64,000 nt of DNA from Pinibacter sp031553495 (GTDB lineage Bacteria; Bacteroidota; Bacteroidia; Chitinophagales; Chitinophagaceae): assembly GCA_031553495.1 (NCBI GenBank), contig JAVBLN010000039.1, positions 12,157 to 76,156 on the forward strand. Reading direction: 5' to 3'. The notes under the pieces were generated by a model. It did not search any database. It worked only from the letters and a program-made list of their open reading frames with translations, and was not told the DNA's origin. Both the position numbers and the translations under genes were made by a program. This document shows positions 49,833 through 59,631 of the stretch, piece after piece (the stretch's first letter is position 1; the number at the start of each line of letters is the position of its first letter).

Positions 49833-50834
49833 TTATGCTGTTTGCATTTCTTTAATTTTCTCTCTTATTTTTCCTTCAATTTCATTTGACAATTCGGGAT
49901 TATCGCGCAGTAATTGTTTTACGGCATCACGGCCTTGTCCTAATTTGTCGGTGTTATAACTGAACCAGCTACCGCTTTTTTGCACAATACCCAACTCTAC
50001 ACCCATATCAAGAATCTCTCCAACTTTAGAAATTCCTTCGCCAAAAACTATATCGAATTCGGCAGAGCGGAAAGGTGGCGCTACTTTATTTTTCACCACT
50101 TTTACTTTTGCTCTGTTGCCAATTGCCTCGTCACCATCTTTAATTTGTGCAGCGCGGCGTATATCCAAACGCACGGAAGCGTAAAATTTAAGAGCATTAC
50201 CGCCGGTTGTAGTTTCGGGGTTTCCAAACATTACACCGATCTTTTCACGAAGCTGGTTAATAAATATGCAAATGGTATTTGTTTTACTGATAGTCGCAGT
50301 CAGTTTTCTAAGTGCCTGGCTCATCAATCTTGCCTGCAAGCCCATTTTGCTCTCACCCATTTCGCCTTCCAGCTCACCCTTTGGAACAAGCGCTGCCACA
50401 GAATCAATCACCACCACATCCAACGCTCCGGATAAAATAAGCCTATCGGCTATTTCAAGCGCCTGCTCACCATAATCGGGCTGAGAAATAAGCAGGTTAT
50501 CTACATCTACACCAAGCTTTTGGGCATAAGCACTGTCAAATGCATGTTCGGCATCGATAATGGCGCACATGCCGCCTTTTTTCTGCGCTTCGGCAATTAC
50601 ATGGGTCGAGAGGGTTGTTTTACCAGAAGACTCCGGGCCATATATTTCTACAATCCGGCCTTTGGGTAAACCGCCTATTCCGAGCGCAACATCCAGGCCA
50701 ATGGATCCGGTTGAAATAACTTCGTGCGGTTCCTGGGATCTTTCATTCATCATCATAACAGAGCCTTTCCCAAAATCCTTATCAATTTTCTCCATCGTAA
50801 GCTTTAACGCCTTTAATTTTTCAGCATTTGACAT
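49833..50834 (-). CDS. recA: Recombinase RecA
   Basis: A 333-residue strand-exchange and SOS co-protease from the ATG at 50834; an upstream TTG at 50858 is less likely. Walker A GPESSGKTT, Walker B VVVIDSVAALVP and the NTICIFINQLREKIGVMFGNPETTTGG loop-2 region are conserved. The C terminus is short and mixed in charge. A clear terminator follows. The gap to divergent ackA (50835-51181) holds both promoters; I see no LexA-like palindrome there. Confidence 0.97.
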   Translation of the reverse strand: MSNAEKLKALKLTMEKIDKDFGKGSVMMMNERSQEPHEVISTGSIGLDVALGIGGLPKGRIVEIYGPESSGKTTLSTHVIAEAQKKGGMCAIIDAEHAFDSAYAQKLGVDVDNLLISQPDYGEQALEIADRLILSGALDVVVIDSVAALVPKGELEGEMGESKMGLQARLMSQALRKLTATISKTNTICIFINQLREKIGVMFGNPETTTGGNALKFYASVRLDIRRAAQIKDGDEAIGNRAKVKVVKNKVAPPFRSAEFDIVFGEGISKVGEILDMGVELGIVQKSGSWFSYNTDKLGQGRDAVKQLLRDNPELSNEIEGKIREKIKEMQTA

Positions 50835-51181
50835 GACATCTAGTTTTTTGTGCTCCAAAATTATTAATTGGGTAAAGTTAGAACAAGATTTTTATTCACA
50901 CTAATTTATTTAGTATTTTTCGCTAAATTTTTTGGTCGTCGATTTGTTTGTTCCAAAAGGTTTAATCAATCGCCATATTGGACACTCATAAACTTTACCC
51001 CAAAAAAATCTGCAAATAAAAATGATTTAAATCATATAGAATAAAAATCTTCACCCCCTTCTTTACCTTGTTATATGGACTAACTTGCACCCGTTTTTTA
51101 CATTATGAATTTTTGCAATTATCAGCAACCTTTCTTTGATTCCTGTTGTAGTTCATTAATAAAATTGAAATATATCTAAAA

Positions 51182-52369
51182 ATGGGTTCACTTATACTTG
51201 TAATCAACAGCGGAAGTTCGTCTATAAAGTTTTCGCTTGTTGAAGTAAGCACACATGAAACAGTGATTTCAGGTTTGGCCGAAAAACTTGGATTGGAAAA
51301 TGCTGTTCTTCATATCAAACAAAATGGAGAAACCAAAAGTTATGATCTTGAAAAGAATGATCACGAAACAGCAACCAAATCAATTTTAAAACACTTACAG
51401 GAAAGAAACTTCGATAAAGATATTAAGGCTGTCGGGCATAGGGTGGTGCATGGCGGAGAATATTTTTCTTCATCCACCATCATCACACCTGAGGTAATTG
51501 CAGCAATAGAACGTTGCCTGCCATTTGCTCCACTTCATAATCCACCAAATTTAATTGGTATTAAAGCGGCCATGCATGCTTCACCGCATTTGCCACAAGT
51601 GGCGGTTTTTGATACGGCTTTTCACCAATCGCTTCCAAAACATGCTTATTTATATGCTGTTCCCAAAAGTTGGTATAAAGATTATGGTGTACGCCGCTAT
51701 GGGTTTCATGGCATAAGCTACCGCTATGTTGTGCAAGAGGCTGCGGAAGCTTTACAAATACCACTTTCAGATAGTTCGTTTATTTGTGCGCATCTTGGAA
51801 ATGGCGCCAGCATGAGCGCTGTGCTGAATGGCAAAAGTGTTGATACTTCCCTTGGATTTACCCCGCTGGAAGGACTGGTTATGGGTACACGCTCTGGTGA
51901 TCTTGACCCTGCGCTGCACGGCTATCTGGCCAATGTGTTAAATAAAGATGTGCATGAGATCATTGATCTGCTGAATAAGAAAAGCGGTTTGCTGGGCTTA
52001 TCGGGGCTTACCAGCGATGTGCGTGAATTGACAGAAGCAGCGGCTAATGGCAATGAAGATGCAAAACTAGCCATTGAGATATTTGTATTCCGCCTGGCGA
52101 AATATGTAGCTGCCATGTCGGTGTCGCTTCCACGCATTGATGCGCTCATATTTACCGGAGGCATTGGAGAGAACTCCACCATTGTAAGAAAAATGGCTAT
52201 CGAAAGATTGGCGGTACTTGGATTTTATTTGGATGAAGAAGCGAATAACAAAACAATAAGAGGCAAATCCGGAATTATTACAACATCGCAAAGCAAGAAA
52301 GCCATTGTTATTAATACCAATGAGGAATTAATGATAGCGATGGACACTGCGGGTTTAATTAGTAATTAA
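51182..52369 (+). CDS. ackA: Acetate kinase
   Basis: It interconverts acetate plus ATP with acetyl phosphate. The 395-residue sequence has the phosphate-binding start LVINSGSSSIKF, HRVVHGGEYF, VFDTAFHQSLP, the nucleotide loop ICAHLGNGASMSAVLNGKSVDTSLGFTPLEGLVMGTRSGDLDP, and IFTGGIGENS. It is the first gene of an ackA-pta pair. The stop codon lies inside a TAATTAA heptad array. Confidence 0.96.
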   Translation: MGSLILVINSGSSSIKFSLVEVSTHETVISGLAEKLGLENAVLHIKQNGETKSYDLEKNDHETATKSILKHLQERNFDKDIKAVGHRVVHGGEYFSSSTIITPEVIAAIERCLPFAPLHNPPNLIGIKAAMHASPHLPQVAVFDTAFHQSLPKHAYLYAVPKSWYKDYGVRRYGFHGISYRYVVQEAAEALQIPLSDSSFICAHLGNGASMSAVLNGKSVDTSLGFTPLEGLVMGTRSGDLDPALHGYLANVLNKDVHEIIDLLNKKSGLLGLSGLTSDVRELTEAAANGNEDAKLAIEIFVFRLAKYVAAMSVSLPRIDALIFTGGIGENSTIVRKMAIERLAVLGFYLDEEANNKTIRGKSGIITTSQSKKAIVINTNEELMIAMDTAGLISN

Positions 52370-52389
52370 CAATTAATAATTAATAATAG
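52363..52389. repeat. Heptad array, TAATTAA class
   Basis: TAATTAA, CAATTAA, TAATTAA, TAATAG; its first unit supplies the ackA stop codon. Confidence 0.8.
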
Positions 52390-52416
52390 TGTAGTTAGGA
52401 ATAGCGTTGTTTGTTG

Positions 52417-52520
52417 CTCAATAGCATTACTACAGTACAAGTGAGTGACACAACGATGCTTAATAGTAGCAATACCGCCGGCTTACCAAAAAAAATCTTT
52501 GCGCATTTTTAAGATGCTTA
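52417..52520 (-). repeat. GTC element copy 28
   Basis: Lies inside the ackA-pta pair and against the direction of both genes. Arms and core complete; GCAT/ATGC hairpin and T-run at the 5' end. Confidence 0.87.
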
Positions 52521-52585
52521 TTGTATAATTCAGGCACTTGATTTGCAACAAGAAAAACAAGCTTATACTTTTAAAATATAGCAAT

Positions 52586-54685
52586 ATGCGAACATATTAC
52601 ATTGCCCCTGTGGGATCAGGCGCCGCGCTTACTTCTGTTTCGCTTGGAACGGTAAGAGCGCTTGAAAGGTTGGGCATTAAGGCCGGCTTTATTAAACCCA
52701 TTGCCGATACCTTACTTTTAGGAAAAGAAACCGAACGTTCCTGCTATTTTGCAGAGGCTTTGTATAAAATTCCTTTCAAACAACCCTTAACAATTGAACA
52801 TGTTGAAAGATTGTTGGGCAATGGCGAAAAAGAACGCCTGATGGAGGAAATCGTTTCGCTGTTTCAGCAGGGCACAGGCGGTAATGATGTGATGATTGTG
52901 GAAGGATTAGCTCTGGACATTAACAAACCTGTTATTTCTTCACTCAATACAGATGTGGCTCGTAACCTGAGAGCAAGTGTAATATTAGTAATATCGGCAG
53001 AGCATTTGCAACCTTCTGCTATTGCCGAGCAAATTGAAATTGCCGTTCAGCAATTTGGAGGCATTGGTAAAACAAATTTCGCAGGTTTTGTTGTTACTAA
53101 AGCTAATCCTGCGGTAAGCATGGAAAGCCTTTACTCCGAATTGAAAGAATATAGCAAAACTATCCGGCAGGGCAAACTGCCGCTTTTGGGAGTCATTCCA
53201 TTTGATATAACATTACTTGCACCAAGGGTATTGGACATTGCCAATCACCTAAACTGCCATGTGCTGTATGGAAATAATGGATTGAAAACCTCGAGGGTTT
53301 ACAATTCAATTGTAGTATCCCGATCTGTTGAATACATTGTGGAATTACTAAAACCAGGTGTACTGGTTATTACAGCCGGTGACCGCGACGATGTATTGAT
53401 GGCCACCGCACTCGCTATTTTGCGCGGAGTACCTATTGCCGGAATATTACTGACCAGCGATTTTACTCCGAAAGAAAGTATAAAAACATTATGCGCTCCG
53501 GCATTTACGCAAAATGTGCCTATAATGTTAACCGAATACAATTCTATTGATACGGTTAATATTTTAAACAAAATGGGTACCAGCATACCATGCGATGATA
53601 TTGAACGCATCACCAAACTGGTAGATCATGTTGCCGAGCACCTGATTGTAGATTCGCTGAAAGAAAGAATTGGTGAAGCCATTGAAAAAAGAATGCCACC
53701 GGCTGCTTTCCGTTATCAGCTTATACAAGCGGCACGCAAAGCTCAAAAGAAAATTGTGCTTCCCGAAGGCAATGAACCACGCACTATACAGGCAGCAGTA
53801 ATTTGTCACGAAAAAGGTATAGCGAAATGTGTGCTGCTTGGTAAAAAAGATGACATACTGAAAATAGCGGATGCGCAGGGTGTTCAACTACCGGCCGATC
53901 TTGAAATTATAGATCCGGATCTGGTACGCGGCAACTACACTCAGAAGTATGCCGAATTAAGAAAGAGCAAAGGTGTTACCATTCAACAGGCCGAAGACCA
54001 ATTAGGAGACAATGTGGTACTAGGAACCATGATGGTAGTGGTTGATGAAGTAGATGGCCTTGTTTCGGGAGCTGTGCACACAACAGCCAATACAATCAGG
54101 CCCGCGTTGCAACTGATCAAAACCGCGCCGGATACCAAACTTGTTTCTTCCGTGTTTTTCATGCTTATGCCCGACCAGGTATATGTGTATGGCGACTGCG
54201 CCGTAAACCCTGATCCTACTGCAGACGAACTGGCTGATATTGCCATTCAAAGTGCAGATTCGGCAAAGGCATTTGGCATTGAACCGAAGGTGGCCATGAT
54301 CTCTTATTCCACGGGCACTTCGGGTACCGGTGAGGATGTAGAAAAAGTAAAACAAGCGACACTCATTGCAATGGAAAAAAGACCGGATATCATCATCGAC
54401 GGCCCATTACAATATGATGCCGCCAGCGTGGAAAGCGTAGGCAGGCAAAAATCACCCAACAGCCCTGTTGCCGGACAGGCAAACGTATTTGTGTTCCCCG
54501 ATCTTAACACCGGAAACACTACTTACAAAGCCGTGCAAAGAAGCGCCAACGTGGTAAGCGTAGGCCCTATGCTGCAAGGCTTGCGCAAGCCTGTAAACGA
54601 TCTTTCGAGAGGTGCACTGGTTGATGATATTGTTTATACTATAGCGCTTACCGCCATACAGGCCACAAAGGTGAATAAGCAATAG
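52586..54685 (+). CDS. pta: Phosphate acetyltransferase
   Basis: It converts acetyl-CoA and phosphate to acetyl phosphate and CoA. It is the long form, about 699 residues from the ATG at 52586. The N-terminal half (residues 1-345) is a P-loop-like domain without a strict Walker lysine (PVGSGAALTSVSLGTVRALERLG) plus a DRTGG-type segment. The C-terminal half is the catalytic PTA_PTB domain (AARKAQKKIVLPEGNEPRT..., TTANTIRPALQLIKT, YDAASVESVGRQKSPNSPVAGQANVFVFPDLNTGN). It pairs with ackA for acetate overflow and acetyl-phosphate control. Confidence 0.95.
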   Translation: MRTYYIAPVGSGAALTSVSLGTVRALERLGIKAGFIKPIADTLLLGKETERSCYFAEALYKIPFKQPLTIEHVERLLGNGEKERLMEEIVSLFQQGTGGNDVMIVEGLALDINKPVISSLNTDVARNLRASVILVISAEHLQPSAIAEQIEIAVQQFGGIGKTNFAGFVVTKANPAVSMESLYSELKEYSKTIRQGKLPLLGVIPFDITLLAPRVLDIANHLNCHVLYGNNGLKTSRVYNSIVVSRSVEYIVELLKPGVLVITAGDRDDVLMATALAILRGVPIAGILLTSDFTPKESIKTLCAPAFTQNVPIMLTEYNSIDTVNILNKMGTSIPCDDIERITKLVDHVAEHLIVDSLKERIGEAIEKRMPPAAFRYQLIQAARKAQKKIVLPEGNEPRTIQAAVICHEKGIAKCVLLGKKDDILKIADAQGVQLPADLEIIDPDLVRGNYTQKYAELRKSKGVTIQQAEDQLGDNVVLGTMMVVVDEVDGLVSGAVHTTANTIRPALQLIKTAPDTKLVSSVFFMLMPDQVYVYGDCAVNPDPTADELADIAIQSADSAKAFGIEPKVAMISYSTGTSGTGEDVEKVKQATLIAMEKRPDIIIDGPLQYDAASVESVGRQKSPNSPVAGQANVFVFPDLNTGNTTYKAVQRSANVVSVGPMLQGLRKPVNDLSRGALVDDIVYTIALTAIQATKVNKQ

Positions 54686-54749
54686 CGGAGAGTTGAAAGT
54701 TGAAAGTGCTTTAAATATAAATGGATTCACTCAAAACTCATTACTCATT
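54686..54749. repeat. Heptad arrays, GTTGAAA and ACTCATT classes
   Basis: GTTGAAA x2 is directly after pta; ACTCAAA, ACTCATT x2 is at 54729-54749. Confidence 0.8.
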
Positions 54750-54750
54750 G

Positions 54751-54832
54751 CTTTTTTGTAACCGGCGGTAGTGCTACTATTAAGCATCGTTGTGTCACTC
54801 ACTTGTACGGTAGGAACTTTAGTGGGCGGTTG
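54751..54832 (+). repeat. GTC element copy 29
   Basis: T-run, ACCGGCGG, full left arm and core, right arm AACTTTAGTGGGCGG. Downstream of pta in the same direction. Confidence 0.88.
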
Positions 54833-55008
54833 AGAGATCAGATGTCAGAGAGCAGAGAGAAGGCCACAAAATGTCCTACACCTTTGAGGTGTAGGACATT
54901 TTACTTTATAGCAAACAATTTCAGTAGTAACTAAAACCCAGCGGTGTTGCTAAAAGCAACAGTATAGTGCTGCAAGGCTGCAAGCCTTGCAGAGCGTGGG
55001 TATAAATA
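54757..55008. repeat. Composite spacer repeat R2, copy 2
   Basis: Inverted copy of 5895-6157, including the GAGATCA-class heptads (54834-54861), the TGTCCTACACCT hairpin and GTTGCTAAAAGCAACAGTAT. Confidence 0.85.
54868..54902. repeat. TGTCCTACACCT hairpin, copy 4
   Basis: Perfect 16-bp stem with a TTG loop, the same sequence as copy 1. Confidence 0.9.
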
Positions 55009-55115
55009 ATAGCATTCGAAAATAAAATGATGTTGAGAACAGGAGAAGAAACCACGAATATCCGCTTTGTGCCCCTTGTCAAAAACCGTTGTGCCCCTTG
55101 TGGTTAAAAAAAAGA

Positions 55116-55192
55116 CGAATAGAATTCCTACCGCACAAGTGAGTGACACAACGATGCTTAATAGTAGCACTACCGCCGGCCCCATAAAAAAA
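55116..55192 (-). repeat. GTC element copy 30
   Basis: Complete arms and core; ends 7 bp before the stop of the esterase gene, in that gene's direction. Confidence 0.88.
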
Positions 55193-55198
55193 ACTCCA

Positions 55199-57142
55199 CT
55201 AATTTTTACTCACCTCGGCTTCAAATGGCGAAGCCGGTAATCCTTCTTTATTATAAAAATTCACTGCTCCGGGATTGTCGGCCCAGGCATATCTTACAAA
55301 AACAGGTTTTGGCACGGCATCACTCCATACTATTACTTTATTGTTTTTAATTTCAGCATTTGCCCATACGAATTTTTTGTCGGCGCCTGCAATGGCAAAG
55401 TATTTTAACTGCTCATTTCCTGTACTTACAATTCCGCTTCCAGTGTTTGTAAATGAAAGTGTTACTTTATTTCGTTTCAGCTTCGCCGATTGATATAATG
55501 GCCCACTGGCTATAATATTTTTTTCGCCGTATGCAATTTTTTCTGCCTGCAATGCAAGTCTTTTGCCAATATCCTGTTTGTTCAAAGGATGTATATCATT
55601 CCATTCTCCCAAATCAATCGCTATCACCATAGCAGTAATAGGTGTAGGGAGCAGTTTTAACTGCGCTTGCCTTAACGCCGCCCAATTGCTTTCCGATGGC
55701 TCGTTGCGGGCTTCCATAAAGTTGGGTAATTGCACATATATAAAAGGAAAATTTCCCTGTTGCCATTCCATTCTCCAATTTTCAATCAACGTGCGCATAA
55801 GGCCGGTGTATTCAGCAGGCTTGCCGGTATTGGCTTCACCCTGGTACCATATAACTCCTTTGATGGCATAGTTGGTAAGTGGCGCAATCATTGCATTGTA
55901 CAAGCCTGCCGGTTTCCACCTGATGAATGTTTGCGAAGGCATCGCATACATTTTTGCACCGGCTTTGTATTTCCAAATGCCTGCGATATTGATTGTGTCA
56001 TTTCCGGCAACAAGCATATATGGCTTATCTAAAACAAATCCTCCATCACCGGAATTGCTAATAACCCTCACAACAATTTCGTTTTTACCTGCCTTTAAAA
56101 CATCCGGTTCTAAAATATACCGTCTTGGTGGATATTGATAGCTGGTGGTACCAACAAATTTTCCATTAATAAACACAGAATCGGCATCTACAATTCTACC
56201 CATCAACAGCTTTGCCGGTTTGCCCGTCATAGAGGCCGGAACATTTATTTCCTTTCTAAACCACACCGATCCATTCATTTTACCAAGTGGTCCATTTACC
56301 CAATAACCCGGGATATTCATTTTCTGCCAATCTTTATCATCCAGGGCTTCACTTTTCCAGTTGTTTTTTATTCCTTCATCCGTATTATATAGTTGATTAT
56401 ACCATTCGCGGCTATTTTTATTATCGTCGGCTTCAATAGACGCAATCAGATTTTTATCTTTAAACTTTTGCACTTCATTATAGTATGCCGGATACTTTTT
56501 CAATGCATCTTCGCTAATCCACGCTTCGGCCGGGGAGCCGCCAAGCGCACTGTTGATAAGCCCTATAGGAACACCATACTTTTTATAAAGATCATCCGCG
56601 AAAAAATACGCGGCAGCCGAAAACTGCAACACATTCTTTGGGCTTGCTGCAATCCATGCGCCACCGGAAACATCATCATGAGGCTTTTCAAAATCATACA
56701 CATCGGGAATTAAAAACTGCCTGATGTTGTGATTTTCGGAAGTGCTTATAACTTCGGGGTATTTATCCACCAGCCGATCCATTGTAAGTTCCATATTAGA
56801 TTGTCCACTGCAAAGCCACACATCACCAAACAAAATATTTTTTATGGTAATAGTATTGCTGCCGCTAAACGTCATTTCATAAGGCCCACCTGCCTTTTGC
56901 GCCGGAAGCAATATCATCCATTTTCCTGCATTATCGGCAATGGCGTTATATTGCTGTTGTTGAAAATCAAGTGTCACTTTTTCACCTGCTGCTGCCCGGC
57001 CCCACACTTTCACTTTAGCATCGCGCTGAAGAATCATTCCGTCACTTATGAGTTTAGGCAACCGGATTTGTGCAAAAACAAATGAATAAAAACCTGAAGT
57101 AATAATTATTAGCAGCAACCGTTGTAAAACCTTTTTACACAT
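55199..57142 (-). CDS. Sialate O-acetylesterase (SASA domain)
   Basis: A 647-residue exported enzyme with a signal peptide (about residues 1-25, VFAQ). The esterase domain starts with the nucleophile Ser115 in LCSGQSNMELTM, continues with GGSPAEAWISEDAL and ends with the Asp/His pair in WNDIHPLNK. A galactose-binding-like sandwich is inserted around residues 275-390 (GSVWFRKEINVPASMTGKPAKLLMGRIVDADSVFING). It removes O-acetyl groups from sialic acid or plant polysaccharides. Both are possible, because related enzymes appear in xylan and sialic-acid clusters and no such cluster is here. Confidence 0.88.
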   Translation of the reverse strand: MCKKVLQRLLLIIITSGFYSFVFAQIRLPKLISDGMILQRDAKVKVWGRAAAGEKVTLDFQQQQYNAIADNAGKWMILLPAQKAGGPYEMTFSGSNTITIKNILFGDVWLCSGQSNMELTMDRLVDKYPEVISTSENHNIRQFLIPDVYDFEKPHDDVSGGAWIAASPKNVLQFSAAAYFFADDLYKKYGVPIGLINSALGGSPAEAWISEDALKKYPAYYNEVQKFKDKNLIASIEADDNKNSREWYNQLYNTDEGIKNNWKSEALDDKDWQKMNIPGYWVNGPLGKMNGSVWFRKEINVPASMTGKPAKLLMGRIVDADSVFINGKFVGTTSYQYPPRRYILEPDVLKAGKNEIVVRVISNSGDGGFVLDKPYMLVAGNDTINIAGIWKYKAGAKMYAMPSQTFIRWKPAGLYNAMIAPLTNYAIKGVIWYQGEANTGKPAEYTGLMRTLIENWRMEWQQGNFPFIYVQLPNFMEARNEPSESNWAALRQAQLKLLPTPITAMVIAIDLGEWNDIHPLNKQDIGKRLALQAEKIAYGEKNIIASGPLYQSAKLKRNKVTLSFTNTGSGIVSTGNEQLKYFAIAGADKKFVWANAEIKNNKVIVWSDAVPKPVFVRYAWADNPGAVNFYNKEGLPASPFEAEVSKN

Positions 57143-57510
57143 AACTCAAATACAATTTTTGAAGCGATGAAGATAGTAAGTAAATACAGTTGAGTGCTTA
57201 TGTAATTTCCTTGCAAACGCATATGCAATTTGTTATAGCAGTTGCATTAGCTAGTTGAAAATTGAAAGTACTTATTGAATGAAGAATAGAGAGTGAAAAT
57301 TGGCAAAATATTTGCAACCTTCTATTTATAATCTACCCTAACAAAGCATTGTTTACTCTTTTTGCCTTTGATTTTCCAGAAGCTTTAATCAATCAGCACC
57401 CGAACAAATTATTATTCCTATGGGCAACCATTAACACAACCGACAGGCATGTTTTTCTAAATTCCAATACCTTTTTTGAAAATATATCAGCCTTACTGTA
57501 ATTTCATTTT
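57143..57510. other. Spacer, no gene seen
   Basis: AT-rich gap between divergent genes. It holds a short TTGAAAATTGAAAG run near 57253 but no GTC element and no clear promoter pair. Confidence 0.5.
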
Positions 57511-58008
57511 ATGAAATCGCTATTAATCATCAGGCACGCAAAAAGTAGTTGGAGTACGGCTGATTTATCTGATTTCGACCGTCCGTTGAACGACCGTGGA
57601 AAACGTGATGCTCCGGCAATGGCCAAATTGTTGGTTGACAGAAAAATTGTAATTGACACATTCGTTTCCAGTTCTGCAAAACGGGCAAAAAAAACAGCAC
57701 AATATTTTTGCGAAGCATACGGCAAATCCAAAGAGGAGCTTATTTTAAAGTCCGAGTTGTATCACGCTACCACATCTGTATTTTATGATGTCATTAATAA
57801 CATACATAACGATGCAAGTGTAGTTGCCGTTTTTTCTCATAACCCCGGCATTACGGAATTTGTGAATACACTCACTTCCACCACCATTGATAACATGCCT
57901 ACCTGCAGCATTTTTGCCATACATATCCACACCAATGATTGGAGTGAATTTGAAACCGCCGAGAAAATATTTTGGTTTTTTGAAACGCCAAAATTTCTCG
58001 CAGAATGA
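57511..58008 (+). CDS. SixA-type histidine phosphatase
   Basis: A 165-residue protein with the phosphohistidine motif LLIIRHAKSSW (Arg8, His9) at the N terminus, a SSSAKRAKKTAQYF middle helix, and VVAVFSHNPGITEFVNTL with the second His. SixA removes phosphate from histidine phosphotransfer proteins in some bacteria. The true target here is unknown, and many relatives act on small molecules. Confidence 0.88.
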   Translation: MKSLLIIRHAKSSWSTADLSDFDRPLNDRGKRDAPAMAKLLVDRKIVIDTFVSSSAKRAKKTAQYFCEAYGKSKEELILKSELYHATTSVFYDVINNIHNDASVVAVFSHNPGITEFVNTLTSTTIDNMPTCSIFAIHIHTNDWSEFETAEKIFWFFETPKFLAE

Positions 58009-58039
58009 TCATTATCACTCATCGCATGGTTAATACATC

Positions 58040-58150
58040 ATCCTTTGTGCAGTATAAAAAATATACAATTTTTTTTGGACCGGCTGTATTGCTACTATTA
58101 AGCATCGTTGTGTCACTCACTTGTACGGCAGGAACTTTAGTGGGCGGTTG
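58040..58150 (+). repeat. GTC element copy 31
   Basis: Hairpin GTATA-AAAAA-TATAC, a T8 run, GGACCGGC, left arm, core, right arm AACTTTAGTGGGCGG. 31 bp after the phosphatase stop. Confidence 0.88.
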
Positions 58151-58205
58151 ACAGTAGGCAGCGGGCAGTAGAAAGTCAGATGTCAGAAAACACTCTCAAT
58201 TCTCA
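58143..58205. repeat. Nine consecutive heptads of several classes
   Basis: GGCGGTT, GACAGTA, GGCAGCG, GGCAGTA, GAAAGTC, AGATGTC, AGAAAAC, ACTCTCA, ATTCTCA. Class changes occur without loss of register. Confidence 0.85.
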
Positions 58206-58265
58206 ATTAAATAACCGCTTTATAAATGATTTTTTATCCGGAATAAAGCGTTTACTTTCGTTAGT

Positions 58266-59570
58266 ATGTTGTTGTATTCAGATATACTCACTCCGCGGCT
58301 TGCATACATTATTAATTTTGTAAGCAATCAATTATTACAGGATAGTATAACTATTACGAATGACCGAAATTATTTTTTTTCGCAAACTGGTCCGAAAATA
58401 AATTACTCTGAAACCCGCATCAATAGTGATGAATTTTTCATAAAACCCGTTTCGCTTTTATTTGAGAATAATATAATTGAACAACCGGTTGTTGTAAAAG
58501 AAAATAACGGTTTAAAGTATTTTTTCGATATTCCGGAAAGTGATTATGCTTTTGATCTGTTTGCGGCATCTTTTTATTTATTAAGCAGATACGAAGAATA
58601 CCTGCCGCACACACCGGATGAATATGGCAGATATTGCCATACCAATTCCATAGCTTATAAAGCCGGCTTTTTACATGATCCGCTGATCAATTATTGGCTC
58701 ATTGATTTTAAAAACGCTTTGCACAAAAGATTTCCCTCGCTGCAATTTGCACAGCAAACTTTCAAACTCATTCCCACATATGACATTGATAACGCCTGGA
58801 AATATCAATCGAAAGGCTTCGTAAGAACCATCGGCTCATTCCTGAAATATGTAGCAACAGGCCAGTATAGCCAACTGCGTGAACGCTTTGCCGTTTTGCT
58901 CCACAAACAACCGGACCCGTTCGATGCATATGACCGGCTCCATGAATTGCATCAAAAACATACACTGCATCCTTATTACTTTTTTCTGTTAGCTGAAAAA
59001 CAAACCGGGTACGATAAAAATATCCACCCATCTAAAAAACAATTACAACAACTGATACAAGCCCACCTGGGGCAGGCTACCATCGGCATTCACCCATCCT
59101 GGCAAAGCGGAGATAAACACAAGCTGTTACAAAAAGAAATAAACCTCTTAGCTTCCATAACTCAACAACCTGTAAAATGCAGTCGCCAGCATTATATCCG
59201 ATTTACATTGCCGGACACATTCCGCCGGTTAATTGATGCCGGTATTGAAAAAGACTTTTCGATGGGATACGGCGGTATAAATGGTTTTAGAGCTTCCGTG
59301 GCCTCTTCTTATTATTGGTTTGATGTAGAAAAAAACGAACCCACCCAATTGCGATTGTATCCCTTTTGCTTTATGGAAGCCACTTGCTTATATGAAGAAA
59401 AAATATCGCCATCAGCAGCTTTCGAACAACTCATGTTATACTACGAAAAAATAAAAGAAGTGAACGGGCTAATGATCACACTGTGGCACAACCAGGCTTT
59501 TGGTACAGATGCTTTATATAAAGGCTGGAAAGAAGTGTATGAAAATTTTCTTGAGTTATTGAAACATTGA
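58266..59570 (+). CDS. Polysaccharide deacetylase family protein with DUF7033-like N terminus
   Basis: A 434-residue protein. An N-terminal domain of about 110 residues (DILTPRLAYIINFVSNQLL..., ESDYAFDLFAASFYLLSRYEEYL) is typical of DUF7033. The second half has a deacetylase-like barrel: LIPTYDIDNAWKY, HPSWQSGDKHKLLQKEINLL, and KDFSMGYGGINGFRAS. The Asp-His-His metal set is only partly recognisable (TYDID, GIHPSW). It may trim N-acetyl groups from a cell-wall or capsular glycan. No signal peptide is seen. Confidence 0.75.
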   Translation: MLLYSDILTPRLAYIINFVSNQLLQDSITITNDRNYFFSQTGPKINYSETRINSDEFFIKPVSLLFENNIIEQPVVVKENNGLKYFFDIPESDYAFDLFAASFYLLSRYEEYLPHTPDEYGRYCHTNSIAYKAGFLHDPLINYWLIDFKNALHKRFPSLQFAQQTFKLIPTYDIDNAWKYQSKGFVRTIGSFLKYVATGQYSQLRERFAVLLHKQPDPFDAYDRLHELHQKHTLHPYYFFLLAEKQTGYDKNIHPSKKQLQQLIQAHLGQATIGIHPSWQSGDKHKLLQKEINLLASITQQPVKCSRQHYIRFTLPDTFRRLIDAGIEKDFSMGYGGINGFRASVASSYYWFDVEKNEPTQLRLYPFCFMEATCLYEEKISPSAAFEQLMLYYEKIKEVNGLMITLWHNQAFGTDALYKGWKEVYENFLELLKH

Positions 59571-59631
59571 TTTTACGGTTTCACGTAAAGGCGCAAAGAA
59601 AGCAAAGTACGCAATATCTTCTTCTGTTTCA

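Noticed and set aside
49833..50858. recA start at TTG 50858
   Set aside because: An ATG 24 bp downstream gives the usual RecA N terminus.
50835..51181. SOS box in the recA/ackA gap
   Set aside because: No convincing inverted repeat is present in the right place.
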